From: Petunia secreta
Lineage: Eukaryota > Streptophyta > Magnoliopsida > Solanales > Solanaceae
Assembly: GCA_029990175.1 (NCBI GenBank)
Contig: JARKIP010000010.1
Location: forward strand, 45,626,001-45,690,000
Direction: 5' to 3'
DNA length: 64,000 nucleotides
A program made the translations under genes and the position numbers. Within the stretch, counting starts at the first letter, position 1; each line of letters opens with the position of its first letter. This document shows, one piece after another, positions 11,448 to 22,995 of this stretch. The notes beneath the pieces are model-generated. The model had not been told where the DNA came from and did no database searches. It saw nothing but the letters and a program-made list of their open reading frames with translations.

Positions 11448-14018
11448 TCACCCACTGGCCTTGCTGTCACTACCCGAAGTTTCTCCTCTAGATGAGCTCT
11501 CACTGCTCGAAGGAAGTTGATCTAAAAACTTTCGAGCCGTAGCGACATTCATCTTAGCCTTGGAAATCTCGTCATCCAAACTAATCCCCTCTTTACATCA
11601 TTCGAGGGTCTTCAACTTGGTCTGAATTATTGCCCAATTTCTGTCAACTTTGGCTCGAGTAGCTCTCAAGTCCAGCTTGGCCTTAAACTTGGACTTAAGC
11701 TTAGAAGAGGAGACTAGTTTTTTGCCTCGAAGGGTCTTCATTTTAGCTTCCAGAACCTTGTTCTTGGCTTCAACCTCTTTCATCTTCGAGGAAAGCAGCG
11801 AAGATCTCTCCTCGAATTGTTCGGTCAGCCTTTTAGCACTGCATCAGCCTGCTTCTGAAGCTCAACTCGATGATTCTCCTTTTGAGACCTCTTCTTGGCC
11901 CTAAGATTGGCCTTCTCCACGAGCCTGAGAGAGTTAACCGCTCGATCGCTCAACGTCTTTCTAAGCTCGACCTAATTTGGCTTTCGAGTCAAGAAGTTGC
12001 TTTTCAAGCTCAGAAACACGAGCTTGGAGCCAAATCCTTCTTCGATCCTACTCATCCTCCCACCTGCTTAAGGTGCTCTGCTCGTATGGCCTCGATCTTA
12101 TCCACTTTTACAGCATAGACGTAGCACTACATCAAGAAAAGAGGAAATCAGAAGTAGGGAAAAGCAGTTAAAATCAAAAAAGTAGTGAAACGAGCAAAAA
12201 ATCTTTTACATGAATCGCATGTTGAGTCGAATAAGCCATCAAATCATCCAAGGGCACATTCTTGAGCCGCTTATTTTCTAAAGGCCCAAGCAGCCCCTTG
12301 AAACTAATGGCAACATTCATGTCGTCTTCTAGTAGGCAGACATCGATCGGAACTAGGATTCTCCTAATTCCTTGAAAAAGGGCTGCTTTAGCTCGAGTTG
12401 AATCGGCGCTCGCCCCCTTTGCAGATGGAACCCCTTCGGCAGGCTTGGCCCGATCTCCTCACGAACCTTATCAAAAACTTGGATCAGTTCCTTAATGCTC
12501 ACCACGTCGACCTCGTCTCGAACACAGACGTTATTTGGCTCATCAATTAGTCTTTGTCGAGGGGCTTAAGGCCTTCAACCCAAGGGATTTTTGCCTTGAA
12601 TGGTTTCTTGGGCATTTCCCTTTCCTTTTCAAACCTGAAAAGAGAAAACATGTCATTCAAAGGAAAAGAAAATAAGAAAATGTACGAAAGATAAATGAGG
12701 ATACCTCTCGGGGCCTGATTGAGAATCTGAACAGACTCCTCCAAGGACTGCAAACTAGTCTCGATGTCAGGAACCTCGGCGACGTCATCTCGTCGTCCCT
12801 GCTTCTTCTTCTTCTTTGTTTTCATCTTCTCTTTCTTATTTTCCTCCTTCTCTGCCTCGGCAGGCAACTCGTTAAAATATGAAAAATAAAAGGAGTAAGA
12901 CCAAAAGAGGACACACTGAGAAAAAGAAATATCGAACTTGGAAGCACACTAACCAAGTCATTTGCCCGACTAGTTGTTCTCCTCACGAGAAGCCAAGACC
13001 ATCCAATCCCTCGCCGGCCTCCCCTCGGCATTAATAATAGCTTGCACCATAGCCGTTAAGTTCTTGGGAGGATTGATTGAAAGCTTTCTAGCTAAAAGTA
13101 TAATGAAAAATTAGTCTTCTGATTTATAGGAGCCTGGTAAATAACGAGACCAGAAGAAAACTTACGTGTTTTGTTCCACACCTCGGGGAATCCAGACCTA
13201 GCAGAGAGAGAAGAAGTGGGAAGAACAGCAAACCAATCACACCAGCTACGATCCTCGGTATCATCGCTCTTGTTGATAATAGAAAACTGGCGTCACTTGT
13301 TTAACTGCACAATGTCATCTTTGTGCAGAGAAGGAGAAAACAAAGAAATCAAGTAGTCATACTCAAATGTGACCTCGGCTTTACGAATAATGTAGTCAAG
13401 GCACTGAATGACCCTCCAGAAGCCGGGGCCCAGCTGATCCCAAACAAACATTGTGTGACCTACAGAAAGTATCCACTACGGGATGAAGAGGAAGAGTAAA
13501 ACCTATCAAAAATGGGTAAGTATTAGCAAAGGATTTCCCCCGAACACTGTCGCATGTGCGGTGCTCGGAGGCAGGAATGAAATTGGAACCTCGGGGCCCC
13601 AATTACACTCCTCTCGGATCAAGGCTCTGTTTTCTTCCGAAGCAAGGCTCGGAGAAAGTTGAACGGGCAGATTCGTTCGATCTCCTCATAATATCTGAGG
13701 TTGTTTGCCCCTCATCCTAAAATCATTGCTGGAATCAAACTTCTTTTGAATAACCCACTGAGGTTTGAGTTCTCTAAGATAAACTTTCTTCTTTTTCTTC
13801 TTTGGAGGCGAGGTCTCGACTACCTCATTGTCATCGTCATCATCGACGGCTTCTTTAGTCGCCGCCTCATCATCACCAATGGAAGGTTCATGACTGGCGA
13901 CGCTATGACTGTCATCCAAATGGGAATAAGTGGCCGATGAAGAAGAATTTATCAATTCATCAGTTGATGCCAAAATACCGGCATCAACGACATTTTAACG
14001 ATGAGGAGAAGAAGACAT
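11448..14018 (-). pseudogene. Antisense gene remnant of element 1 (PF04195-like)
   Basis: Opposite to pol and homologous in layout to the intact gene in element A. A TATA-like TATAAATT (14114-14121) lies about 95 bp upstream of an ATG at 14018-14016, but the frame stops after seven codons. Further pieces: acidic/basic segment (DDDDDNEVVETSPPKKKKKK, 13686-13973); the conserved block YPFLIGFTLPLHPVV (13396-13602), continued in another frame as QLGPGFWRVIQCLDYI; a basic/acidic stretch with what looks like an intron (GT near 12707, AG near 12636); a coiled-coil tail (KEVEAKNKVLEAKMKTL, 11598-11783); and a Ser-rich C-terminus ending in a stop at 11448. The block PLHP...QL.P resembles the 'putative gypsy type transposon' family PF04195. 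Several frameshifts make it a pseudogene. Confidence 0.7.
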
Positions 14019-14328
14019 GGCGAAATTATTTTAGAAGGAAATGGAAGGCTGGAAAAAGTAAGAACAGTTCAAGAGAAATTATGAAATGGTAAGGATGATG
14101 ACAAAAAGTGGCCAATTTATAGTAAGATGCAAGTTGTTTAAAACGACATCATTGCATTTACATGGGAAAGATAAAACGAAGGGTTGTAGCCGTTCAAAAT
14201 AAGGCCACGTGCGGGGGATATGACATTGAAGCAACGGTTGCCTTTTCAAATCTCCTAGCCGATAACGCACCACGTCACTTTCTGGCTTAATTCAATTCCA
14301 CCCCTTAGAAAATTCTGACAATTGTGCA

Positions 14329-14346
14329 AGGGGTTGGGGGACTATT
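14329..14346 (+). other. Polypurine tract of element 1
   Basis: Purine-rich ggggttgggggacta directly before the 3' LTR start TGTATTGGG; primer site for plus-strand DNA synthesis. Confidence 0.7.
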
Positions 14347-14928
14347 TGTATTGGGTAAAAACCCCGTCGCCTCGGTGCGAAGGCTTAAACCACGAGATAG
14401 TTGAGTTTCACCGAGGGAAACTTCTCGAGGAGATGGTTTTTGCCTCCACCTCGGGCAAGATCGAGCCAAGTACAAGATATATCATAACTTGGAAAGTTTG
14501 AAGAATGATCAATACGGCAACTCCTCGAGGGAGCATATTGCTTCGGCAAACGACCACGACTAATTACAACCATCAACCGTTGTATGACCGTTGCCCAAGC
14601 ATTAAAAAGAGAGACCGTTAGCTAGCAATGAATACAGAATAATTACCATTAAATGTAATTGTAATCTTCTCGTTCCTATCAACTATAAATAGGAACTCTT
14701 TGTAATCAAGAAGATCATCCAGGATTACAGTACTTGACTTATATTCTTTTTCTTAAGTTTTGTCTCATTTTATATACATTACCGCTCGTTTATTTTCTGC
14801 CTCGTTCATTAAGCATTTGCCTCGTTTAAATTCAATCTCAGTTAGATCATAACTTTGATACAAGCAAATTATCAATCAACCCCAAAATAAATTTGATTTG
14901 TTGTTCTATCCCGATTTAGGCCAACACA
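14347..14928 (+). mobile_element. 3' LTR of element 1
   Basis: Begins TGTATTGGGTAAAAACC and ends CAACACA. It carries a clear TATA box, ctataaata (14683-14691), followed by an A/T-rich R-U5 region. Pairs with 6316-6888. Confidence 0.85.
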
Positions 14929-15057
14929 AACAACAACAAAATATACCCAGTATAATCTCACAAGTGGAGTTTGGAGAGGTGAGGTATACAGAGACCTCAC
15001 CCTAATCTCGAAAGAAGTAGAGAAGTTGTTTGCATCCTATAGACCCTCGGCTCATGA
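14929..15057 (-). mobile_element. SINE-like repeat, 3' portion
   Basis: The plus strand reads aacaacaacaaaatatacccagtataatctcacaagtgg and continues to agaccctcggctcat. This matches a dispersed repeat very common in Solanaceae sequences (TS/SolS type, recognised from memory), with a (TTG)n tail when read on the minus strand. It abuts the 3' LTR of element 1, so that element may have inserted beside or into it. The tRNA-like head is not clearly present. Confidence 0.55.
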
Positions 15058-18000
15058 ATATTTTCTAAGTGATAAGGTGAGAAAAAAATTGGGTCAAATT
15101 AATAAAATATTATTTCGAGGTTTTATCAAATTTGCTTGTGTAGGTAGCGATTCGGTATCTTTTAAATCTTTATGCAAGGAATTACAAAAGGATTTTTTTC
15201 AACAAGATGTCAATTAGTAGACGAAAGATGAACCGAAGACTGAACCTTCATATACTCCATGGGACCAGGACAAGGACAAGGACAAGGACAGTACATTTTG
15301 TTATTACCACTTTGCATGGTTAAGAAATCGATGTATTTACACGGGTCGCCCTCGTTCCGTATATGAGTTCTAAAATTTCTCGTATCGTTTTTCGTGGATT
15401 AGCATCTCGGAAAAGACTTCGCTAATCATAATAAGGTTGCCGGGGACTCGAACGAGGAGATCGCTGATGCCCACCACTCTCTGTGTCTTTGTCAGTTATA
15501 TGACAACTGCCGATCATTTTTCAGATTGGGTGCGCTTGACGACATAATTTTTCTTTTTGAAAAATAAATGTGTTTCGTTTAAAAGAAATCTAAAATTGGA
15601 AATAATCATTTCTTTTCCTTTTCAACTTCTTATTTGCTGATTGCTGTAATCATTTTAAGTACGAAAGAATAGATGAAATTTTCTGGTATATAAATTATGA
15701 TGCAGTTTTGTTAGCAAGAGAGGTTTGGAGTTTCTAATACCACAACAGTCAACAAAGGTCTCTCGTAATTGCTAGTCCAAAGATCCTATAAGTCAAATTT
15801 AATTCTCTAATATTCCTGTTGTACTAACTCCAACCGATCTTAATCTTTTATTTCCCAATCAAACTAGTATATTTAGTGTACGTCTATATGAAGAAAAAGT
15901 AGTTATGTAGAAATCGTTAATCATATTATGACGTTATCATGAAACAGAAATCCATATAGAACATCTGAATCTGAGCACGGGAAAAACATTATTAGCAGAA
16001 AATATATTCCACTTGTTAATTCTAGTTTATGCGAAATCCTTCCGAGTATCTCTGCTATGTGAACAGAATTTAAATCGTCAAATATTTTAATACCGAGACC
16101 CAATTTATTTTGAAAATATATTCAAGCTGACCTAGATATTAACTTATTGTCCTCTATCCAATTCAATTTGCAAGGATGGAACTCGGGTCCGGTTGCATGT
16201 TCGTTTTCCTATTTATTTTCGCGAAGACAGCAAAGTGAAGGAAAAGCTTTTCTATTCATTTGGTCTTTACATCCTCAAATTTGTATTTTTTTTCTTTTGA
16301 CATATTCTCTATTTGATTTACAGGAACTAGTCTATTTCATTTACATGAATTTGTGTTTGTAAAAGAATGACACTTTTTTATATATGTTCCAAGAAATACT
16401 ATAAAAAATAAGCTTGCTTACGATGAAATTTTTCGATAATGTTTGTCAAAATTTTGATTGTTTGAGTAGAAAACAACTTTCGACGAGCTCTTGTATTTTC
16501 GATGAAAATCCGTCAGAAATAAGTAAACTTTTGGTATTGAAGATGTCACATTTCTAAGTTTGAAAAAAAAAAAATTAAATTCAAACTTCTCATTTTACTT
16601 TCAATGAGATAGTTAATATCCACACAAAATGTTTATGACTTATTTGAGACCACAAATTTTAGAAGTTTTCATTTTCTCATAAACTTTATCAAATTTTAAG
16701 TTATAAATTGGAACATGGGAGTAACCTATGACACTTTTGTTGAGCTGAAACCTAGTCATTAGTTAAGTTAATGTGTCTTACTATTAACCAATCATGTCAA
16801 GTTTAAGGTGCTACATAAGCATTGGATTATTTAGAAAGGAGTATGGCCTCAATGGAACAAAGAAAGTTTATCAAAAGCCTACATTCAATCGAGTATCGAT
16901 CTACTAATAGTCTAATATAAAGATGAGAAAGGCAACCAAACCAATTAATCAAATACCACACTCTGTTACTTTTTCGACCAAATAGTTGCCTCTGTAGTAT
17001 GAACAGATTAATATTTTTGTATTTGGAAAAACATTTCAAATGGACAGTACACAGTACAGTAGAACCAACAATGTTGCATTCATTGCGAGTTGCGACCTTC
17101 TGTCACATTGTTAGATCTCCATGATCAATCCCCAATCAAAGTGGAATAGAAGGAAAAGATGGATAAGGGCATGCATGCACCTAGCATTAAATGAGGTTGA
17201 GGATTGAATTAAAAATCCAATGCAATATTTTAATGTTGCTCTTATTGTACCGTTAAAATTGATTGTGGATTTAAATCAAACTTTTGAGAATCTTCACATA
17301 CATGTATACTAATTATATTTTATGTGGAAATCACTAGGTTCGGACGAACCCTTAGCGAAACGGCTGACATCATGTCATCACATACTGTCAGTAGATGGAA
17401 TAGCTACAGCAATTTATCTTCCAGGCCCAGGGTTCATTGAGAAGTGCAAACTTGGACATTAACACTAGATCTAGATGTTGTATCCAATTTTCTTTAGTGT
17501 ATGTACAAAGACATGAAGAAGAGACCTCTTAAGCTGATCGAGATTTCATTCAGCAGAGACGACTATATATTTAAAATATCTATTTCCTCTTACCCTACAA
17601 TTGCTCTACGAATATTAATTTTGATATTCGTTTACAAAGGATGGTATTTAAATATCTGGATTACGCACATAATGGCACGGGCCTATAGAACTTGTTAAGA
17701 ATGCATGAAGCAACAATGAGGGCAAACTAGTAGGTGAGGCCGTGAGGGTGTAGGGTGAGGAAGATAGGGACTTAACATATATGTTGGCCTCCTAGATTGT
17801 GATATAAGTACCAGGTACAACATAACAAGTACTACTAGAATGCTGCGGAATTTATAGAATTCTACTACTAGAAAATAGCTGAATTCCGGGTTCGACTACA
17901 CAAAGAACAACTAATTTTTTTTTTTTTTTGATATTGCTGTCGGATGGAAATCTCTGACAGTAATTGTGGGGAACATTTCGCGACGGAGCAATGTCCATTT

Positions 18001-19363
18001 AAACGGCATAAAAAATCTTCAATTTCCGAAGGATTTCCAATAGGACAAGCCGCTGGAGAATGGCTAATTTCTAGCAGCATTAGCTATATAAATTTCACTT
18101 TCTATGTCTCTCCATTTTACCTCGTGATATACTGCGTGTCTGCGTCTACACAAAAAAAGAAAGACATAGAGTAAGTTGTAGAAAGCATTTAAAGAAGGAA
18201 GAAAATTGGGAATAGGGGATACAATAATTATCATTCATCTGATCAGGAGTGGGGTGGGGTGTATTGTATAGTACATTTATAAGAAAATATCTTGAGAGGT
18301 ACCATAAATATAGATGTAGGAGCAGCACTACTGGACCACAATCTTTAATCTTGATGATGAGAAAGCCCATATCTTAATGTTCACTAAATATTGTTTCTTT
18401 AGTTAGCTGCCCACAGAACTGGTAGCCATTCTCAGCCAGTCATCCCAAGCACCTGGTTTTGAAAGTTTTCCCAACTCTGTCTTGATCAATTAACTCAAAT
18501 GTTTGTCTAAATAGGGTATCCAATTATTACATTTGTCAAATACAGTATCATTTCTTTAAATTTTGGAAAACCGTTAGCAAAAAAAAAAAAAAAATTTTTA
18601 ATGTCGCACGTAATTGCATCTTGAACACCAACTGACCACATTCTGAATGTCGCTGCCAATAACTAATCTAGTGGCTTGCAATAGAAATAATAGTATATAT
18701 GTAGATAACCAAATAAGTTAAAACAAATGTGCTTAATGGGATTTTAAATTCACAGAAAAAGCATAATAATATAGCCAAGAGAACAGGCCGCGCCCAGAAT
18801 CGTCTCAAACATTAAGAGTTTATCTGAACGGTTCATATTAAAAAATTTATAATATGAAAACAACCGATGCCTCACATGAGTTAGGGGTTCGACTAAAACT
18901 TCTCAGATTAAAACAAAAATATGGGCCTAACTTGTACATGCATGATGCAGATGTGAAAACAACCGAGCCTTGGCTTTATATGATTCACTGTGAAAATGGA
19001 TGGATATGGATATATGAATATAGAACATTAAATGTGGAACACTGCATTTAACAATTGGGATTAACCTGAAAGAGGATAAAGGAAATCAAGAACTTAGTTG
19101 TAGCATAAGACGCAGCTGCTAAAACTTGAGCAGAACAGGATGGGGAACAAGTAATTAACCGTGCACATTTTATTTAAAAATACAAATGCACCCTAGACCA
19201 TGGGCGGATTTAATTAGACTGTAAGTTTGAATTCATTCAAACTCGCTACGTTTGGCTCAAACCCAGTATATATATATATATATATAATTGAATTAGAACC
19301 CTTAACTTAAATGGATTATAGTATAATGTCAAACACGAACTCAGAAGTTCATATCTCTTAAGT
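15058..19363. other. AT-rich spacer, no supported gene
   Basis: No open frame here carries a known motif. Short items seen: (ggacaa)n near 15268-15290, a B-box-like GTTCGAGTCCC on the minus strand near 15440, CACTA-type subterminal-looking phrases near 16440-16520 and 17864-18010, and a TA microsatellite at 19268-19287. None could be bounded as an element. Confidence 0.5.
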
Positions 19364-19551
19364 CAGTGGCGGATGTAGAGCATAGGTAGCGAGTTCGGCG
19401 AAATCCAGTAGGTTTTGTGCAGACAGTGTATTTATGTTAAAAAAATTATTAAATATATACAAAAATTAAGTCGAGAACTCAGTAACTTGCTCTTAAGATC
19501 ACTATCATAAAATTTAGAATTCATAAGGTTCAAATCCTAGATCCACTCCTG
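19364..19551. mobile_element. hAT-type MITE, 188 bp, 8-bp target duplication
   Basis: Flanked by perfect 8-bp direct repeats TCTTAAGT (19356-19363 and 19552-19559). Ends are imperfect inverted repeats CAGTGGCGGATGTAG and CAGGAGTGGATCTAG (11 of 15 match). An 8-bp duplication and CAG-type ends are typical of the hAT superfamily. Non-coding. A sequence with similar phrases (gggcggattt, cattcaaactcgctac) lies just upstream at 19204-19255 and may be a relic of the same family. Confidence 0.75.
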
Positions 19552-19559
19552 TCTTAAGT

Positions 19560-20298
19560 CTTTAACTGCCTCTACCAGTCTACCTAGACAGCTAGCTCCA
19601 TCTGACGGACCAAGATGTGAATGGTAAAGTACGAATGTGACTTTCAGTTGAGAGTGTAAATGGTGTGTCTCATTAGATATATATGAACAATGAGTTAATC
19701 GAGTATACCACAAAATAGGAAACCCTTAACATGTGAAGCACTATACAAACCTGTGAAGCCAATCTCTATTAGCTATGAGTAATGATATAGGGTGTTTATT
19801 TCTTTCTGACCGAACAGGTCAGACCATTAACAATTATAAGCATCTAAACAAAATGCAAGTATATAGACAGAAAGAAGGAAAAGGGTGGACACAAAATTCT
19901 ATTGTGATAACCGAACACAATGCCAAAGCAACAGTAAACTAGAACTCTATATTTTCCTTAGGTTTAAGGTATATACATTCAGTAAAGACCTTTAACATTA
20001 TTAATGTAATTTATCAGCTGAAAACAAGTAGGTTATCACATTTATCAGGTAACCAATTAAACCTATCGTGATGCATAAAATTTAAACTCAATCTCTTTAA
20101 AATAAATTGTTTTAAACATCTCTATAATATGATGTAGTGCAGATACATCCCTGACACAAATATGAAAAATGAAAATCCTACTTAAATTTATTTTTCAAGT
20201 TTCGTAGAATCAAACGCTGAAAACCCTCCCTAGTTATAATGGAAATCCTACTGCTAAGAAACGTTCGTTTAATTAAGTAAATTTAAAATGCTTGAAAT
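19560..20298. other. Spacer, nothing recognised
   Basis: AT-rich sequence up to the left LTR of element B. No coding or RNA signal. Confidence 0.5.
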
Positions 20299-20718
20299 TG
20301 TTAGAAATTCTGTATTCGAAATATAATCTGAAACGAAAATTCAAAAATAAAAGGAAGGAGATGAACAAATCCGAGCTCGCCGAATTCACGGCGTGTCCTT
20401 AAGGAACTTAATCCCCCTCACAGTACCTGAAGTTATGGATTAGATACTCCCAGGATAGAACGGATTTACCTTACTGCAGTAGTGGTACTCCAAACAGCAG
20501 TAACAGCGAACGCGAATCACACAACATGACACTTTATTTTATTTGGAAAAATAATGCAAAGAAGAGAGAAGTAATTCTGATTTTTCTCTTTCAAAAGTAT
20601 TTTGAATTTTAGGTAAGACCTTAATATTTATAGCCAAGAAGTGGGTGTGATGAAAAGGTATGAAACCTTATCAATGAAAAGTTGCTTATGTGCCTTTTCC
20701 TATTCACAAATTCCAACA
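20299..20718 (-). mobile_element. 3' LTR of element B
   Basis: 420 bp, same as 34662-35095 apart from scattered changes (about 4-5 percent by eye) and a short indel near ggctggcagc. Ends TGTTAG/CCAACA. Confidence 0.85.
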
Positions 20719-20733
20719 ATCCCCCACATGAAT
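20719..20733 (-). other. Polypurine tract of element B
   Basis: The minus strand reads TTCATGTGGGGGAT directly before the LTR start TGTTGG, the usual arrangement in copia elements. Confidence 0.65.
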
Positions 20734-21339
20734 GGGAAAAGGCTATATGATGAAAATATGCCAGAAAACTGTGTGATTCACAAGTAAGGATTAACCGCAT
20801 CTGGATAAGTAGGTTTTTCTTTGAACTTTTCGTAGTGAACATACATCGGATATACTCGGTCAATCGGTAGATTTGATATCTTTGAATCGTCGAGCTTTGG
20901 TGTATACCTAGACAATGTATGTCACACAATTAACCCTTAACCGTCTTTGGTTCTCATTGTTGTGTTCGTTTCAGCCATGAACACCGCCTGGTTTCATAAG
21001 TACGTAGAGAATTGGCCTTACAGAATTCTCCTTGAAGCAGCTTCCACTTTACACTTACATATGTGATTTGTAAACGTGTAATCCCGTAGATGTACACTGT
21101 TTGATAATTCCATATCAAACTGAGATAATTATTAAAAAAACTACGGCGCTTTTATCCTTGGTACTGAACATTATCTCATCACGAGAATGGACTAAAATAT
21201 ATTTAGCTTGGCAATGTTGAACCGTCACTCATAACTTTGTTTGACCTTCTTGAACCTAGATCTTGGGATCTCCAGTCTTCTAGGTAGAGTCACCGCTATG
21301 AGTCACTTGTCCTCGGCCATAGTTCCATTCCCCTTGATG

Positions 21340-21720
21340 ACCTCAACTTCCTCTCTAGTTAGGCCTTTTGTAAATGGATCCAACACATTATCCTTTGACT
21401 GTAGTCAACTGTGATAATTCCTCTAGAGAGTAGTTGTCTAACGGTTTTACGTCTTCGTCGTATATGACGATTTTTACCATTATATATTACGCTCCCGGCC
21501 CTTCCGATTTTCATTTGACCATCGCAATGTATGCAAACTGTAGTCAACAATTTGGGCCAAAATAAAATATTTTTCAAGAAATTTTGGAGCCATTCAGCAA
21601 CTTCACCAGACTTGTCTAAGGCTAGGAACTTAACTTCCATTATAGCATCGTTGTAAATCAATAGCTTAAAATGGTTGCATCAGTTGTGGCCACAACCTTT
21701 TAATATTTAATATATTTATC
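21340..21720 (-). pseudogene. Copia RNase H C-terminal fragment (element B)
   Basis: The minus-strand frame 21359-21661 carries copia RNase H landmarks in order: GEVAEWLQNFL, IHCDGQMKIGRA, YNGKNRHIRRR and TVRQLLSRGIITVDY. This is the C-terminal half of the RNase H domain. The upstream half and all other domains are missing, and upstream TTDAT-type residues are in another frame. Element A is inserted about 40-100 bp upstream of it. Non-functional. Confidence 0.8.
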
Positions 21721-21758
21721 AACCATTTCCGTGTTGCTATTTACTTGATGCCTTAATT

Positions 21759-21763
21759 ATAGA
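21759..21763. repeat. Target duplication of element A, left copy (ATAGA)
   Basis: ATAGA directly before TGTTTAACC; the identical ATAGA follows the right LTR at 33386-33390. This shows element A inserted into element B as a single integration event. Confidence 0.85.
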
Positions 21764-22416
21764 TGTTTAACCGTAATTTTATTTTGTTAGGTTAATTTAC
21801 AATTAAATTTATAAAGCGGGGTCACGGTCAATAATTGAGACTAAACGCTCTCAATGGAAGAAATATAAATAACAGTCATAAATGCAAAAGAATAAAGATG
21901 TAATCAATGCAGTATAATAAATGAATAATCGAACGGAAAAGGAACCGTGCTCAGGCCGTTTAGACTTGATTAAATTCCCTTCCTCGTACTCTTTATGATA
22001 TTCAGTCAACGGAACAATAAAAGAGATCTTTTGATCATCAGTAGTAATAAATATTCGCTGGAGATAAAGAATTGAATAAATAGTTTGAATACAAGCGTAG
22101 ATTCAGAGAAGCATTAGATTCAATGCTTGTGACTTAGATTACAATATATAGGTAGCTATGTGTCCGTTCACAAGCAGTTGTAACTCCTTAGTCTAGCAGT
22201 TGCGTTGTTTGTGGATAAGATTCCCCTTTTGAACTGCCTTGATTGATGAGCCGCGACTTTTCTGGCCGTGGCGACTGTTCATCTGTCCGTTGTAACTGTT
22301 CATCTTCGATCTTATCCATTGCCTTTACGTCCATTCACAGCCACGTGTCATCTGTGCGCCGTCCTACGTGGATGCCGAGTCACCAACTTTGGTGATGATG
22401 GATTTAACCCAATACA
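21764..22416 (-). mobile_element. 3' LTR of element A
   Basis: 653 bp, plus-strand ends TGTTTAACC and CCCAATACA. Almost identical to 32733-33385. A TATA-like element reads CTATATATTG on the minus strand near 22144-22152. Confidence 0.9.
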
Positions 22417-22430
22417 GATAGTCCCCGCAC
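22417..22430 (-). other. Polypurine tract of element A
   Basis: The minus strand reads GTGCGGGGACTATC immediately before the 3' LTR; element C has GTACGGGGACTATC at the same place. Confidence 0.7.
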
Positions 22431-22864
22431 TTCTCGGGCAGAGGATCTGGTCGAGGAGTGGAAAACGAATTGCGAATGGGAATGAACTCTTTTGATCTCT
22501 CCTTACACAGTAAGCGTGAGTCCTTACAAGATACTGCCCGTTGGACTGATCGTCCCCCCATCAGTATGAGTATTAAATGTTTTCTCAAGAGCTTTTGACT
22601 GATTGGCGTCCTATTAGTGTGTGCATTAAATGCTCTGTTAAAGACAAAACGTGCAAGCTGTCAATTCCGCTCCACTTTTTACTGAAGAAGTGACTGTTGC
22701 GCGTTCCGAGACTGCAGGCGTGATGATTGAACTGCGCCTACTCACGTCTTGCACGTCCCAAGACGAGAAACCGCCACTCCGATTTTTATTTCATTATATT
22801 CTTCAACGGCTGGATCGATTCATCTTTTGTGTGGATGTCCGCCACGTGTGGGTTTTGCGAACCC

Positions 22865-22872
22865 TATAAATA
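22865..22872 (+). promoter_or_regulatory. TATA box of the antisense gene (element A)
   Basis: TATAAATA, 131 bp upstream of the ATG at 22996 and outside the LTR. Element C has TATAAATA at 37447-37454 and element 1 has TATAAATT at 14114-14121 (minus) at matching places, so the box is kept in all three. Confidence 0.65.
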
Positions 22873-22995
22873 CGATTTCCACCAGCTGAAAATCTCTTTA
22901 CTTCATTCCAAATTTCATACCAATCTTCAGAGCTCCAAACAACCTTCCAGCAAAAAATTTGAAACGCGACAAATTCTCTTAATCTTTTAATCCAA

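Larger units (their letters stand above)
6316..14928 (+). mobile_element. Tat-type Ty3/gypsy retrotransposon, element 1
   Basis: Order on the plus strand: 5' LTR (6316-6888), primer binding site, protease-RT-RNaseH-integrase remnants (6962-10884), an opposite-strand gene remnant (11448-14018), polypurine tract, 3' LTR (14347-14928). Flanks are AATAA (6311-6315) and AACAA (14929-14933), a possible 5-bp target duplication with one change. Gag is missing: the sequence goes from the primer site into the gag-protease linker within about 60 bp. The element is an internally deleted, inactive copy. The lineage is inferred from the protease and RT motifs and from the antisense gene between pol and the 3' LTR. 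Confidence 0.85.

Noticed and set aside
15420..15500. tRNA or SINE head on the minus strand (GTTCGAGTCCCCGGCAACC)
   Set aside because: B-box-like and loosely A-box-like phrases exist, but no 5' acceptor partner within 75 nt and no clear tail or duplication.
16440..18010. CACTA transposon ends (tactactagaaaa; gtcggatggaaat, cgacgg phrases)
   Set aside because: Subterminal-like phrases only; no pair of CACTA termini or 3-bp duplication could be found.
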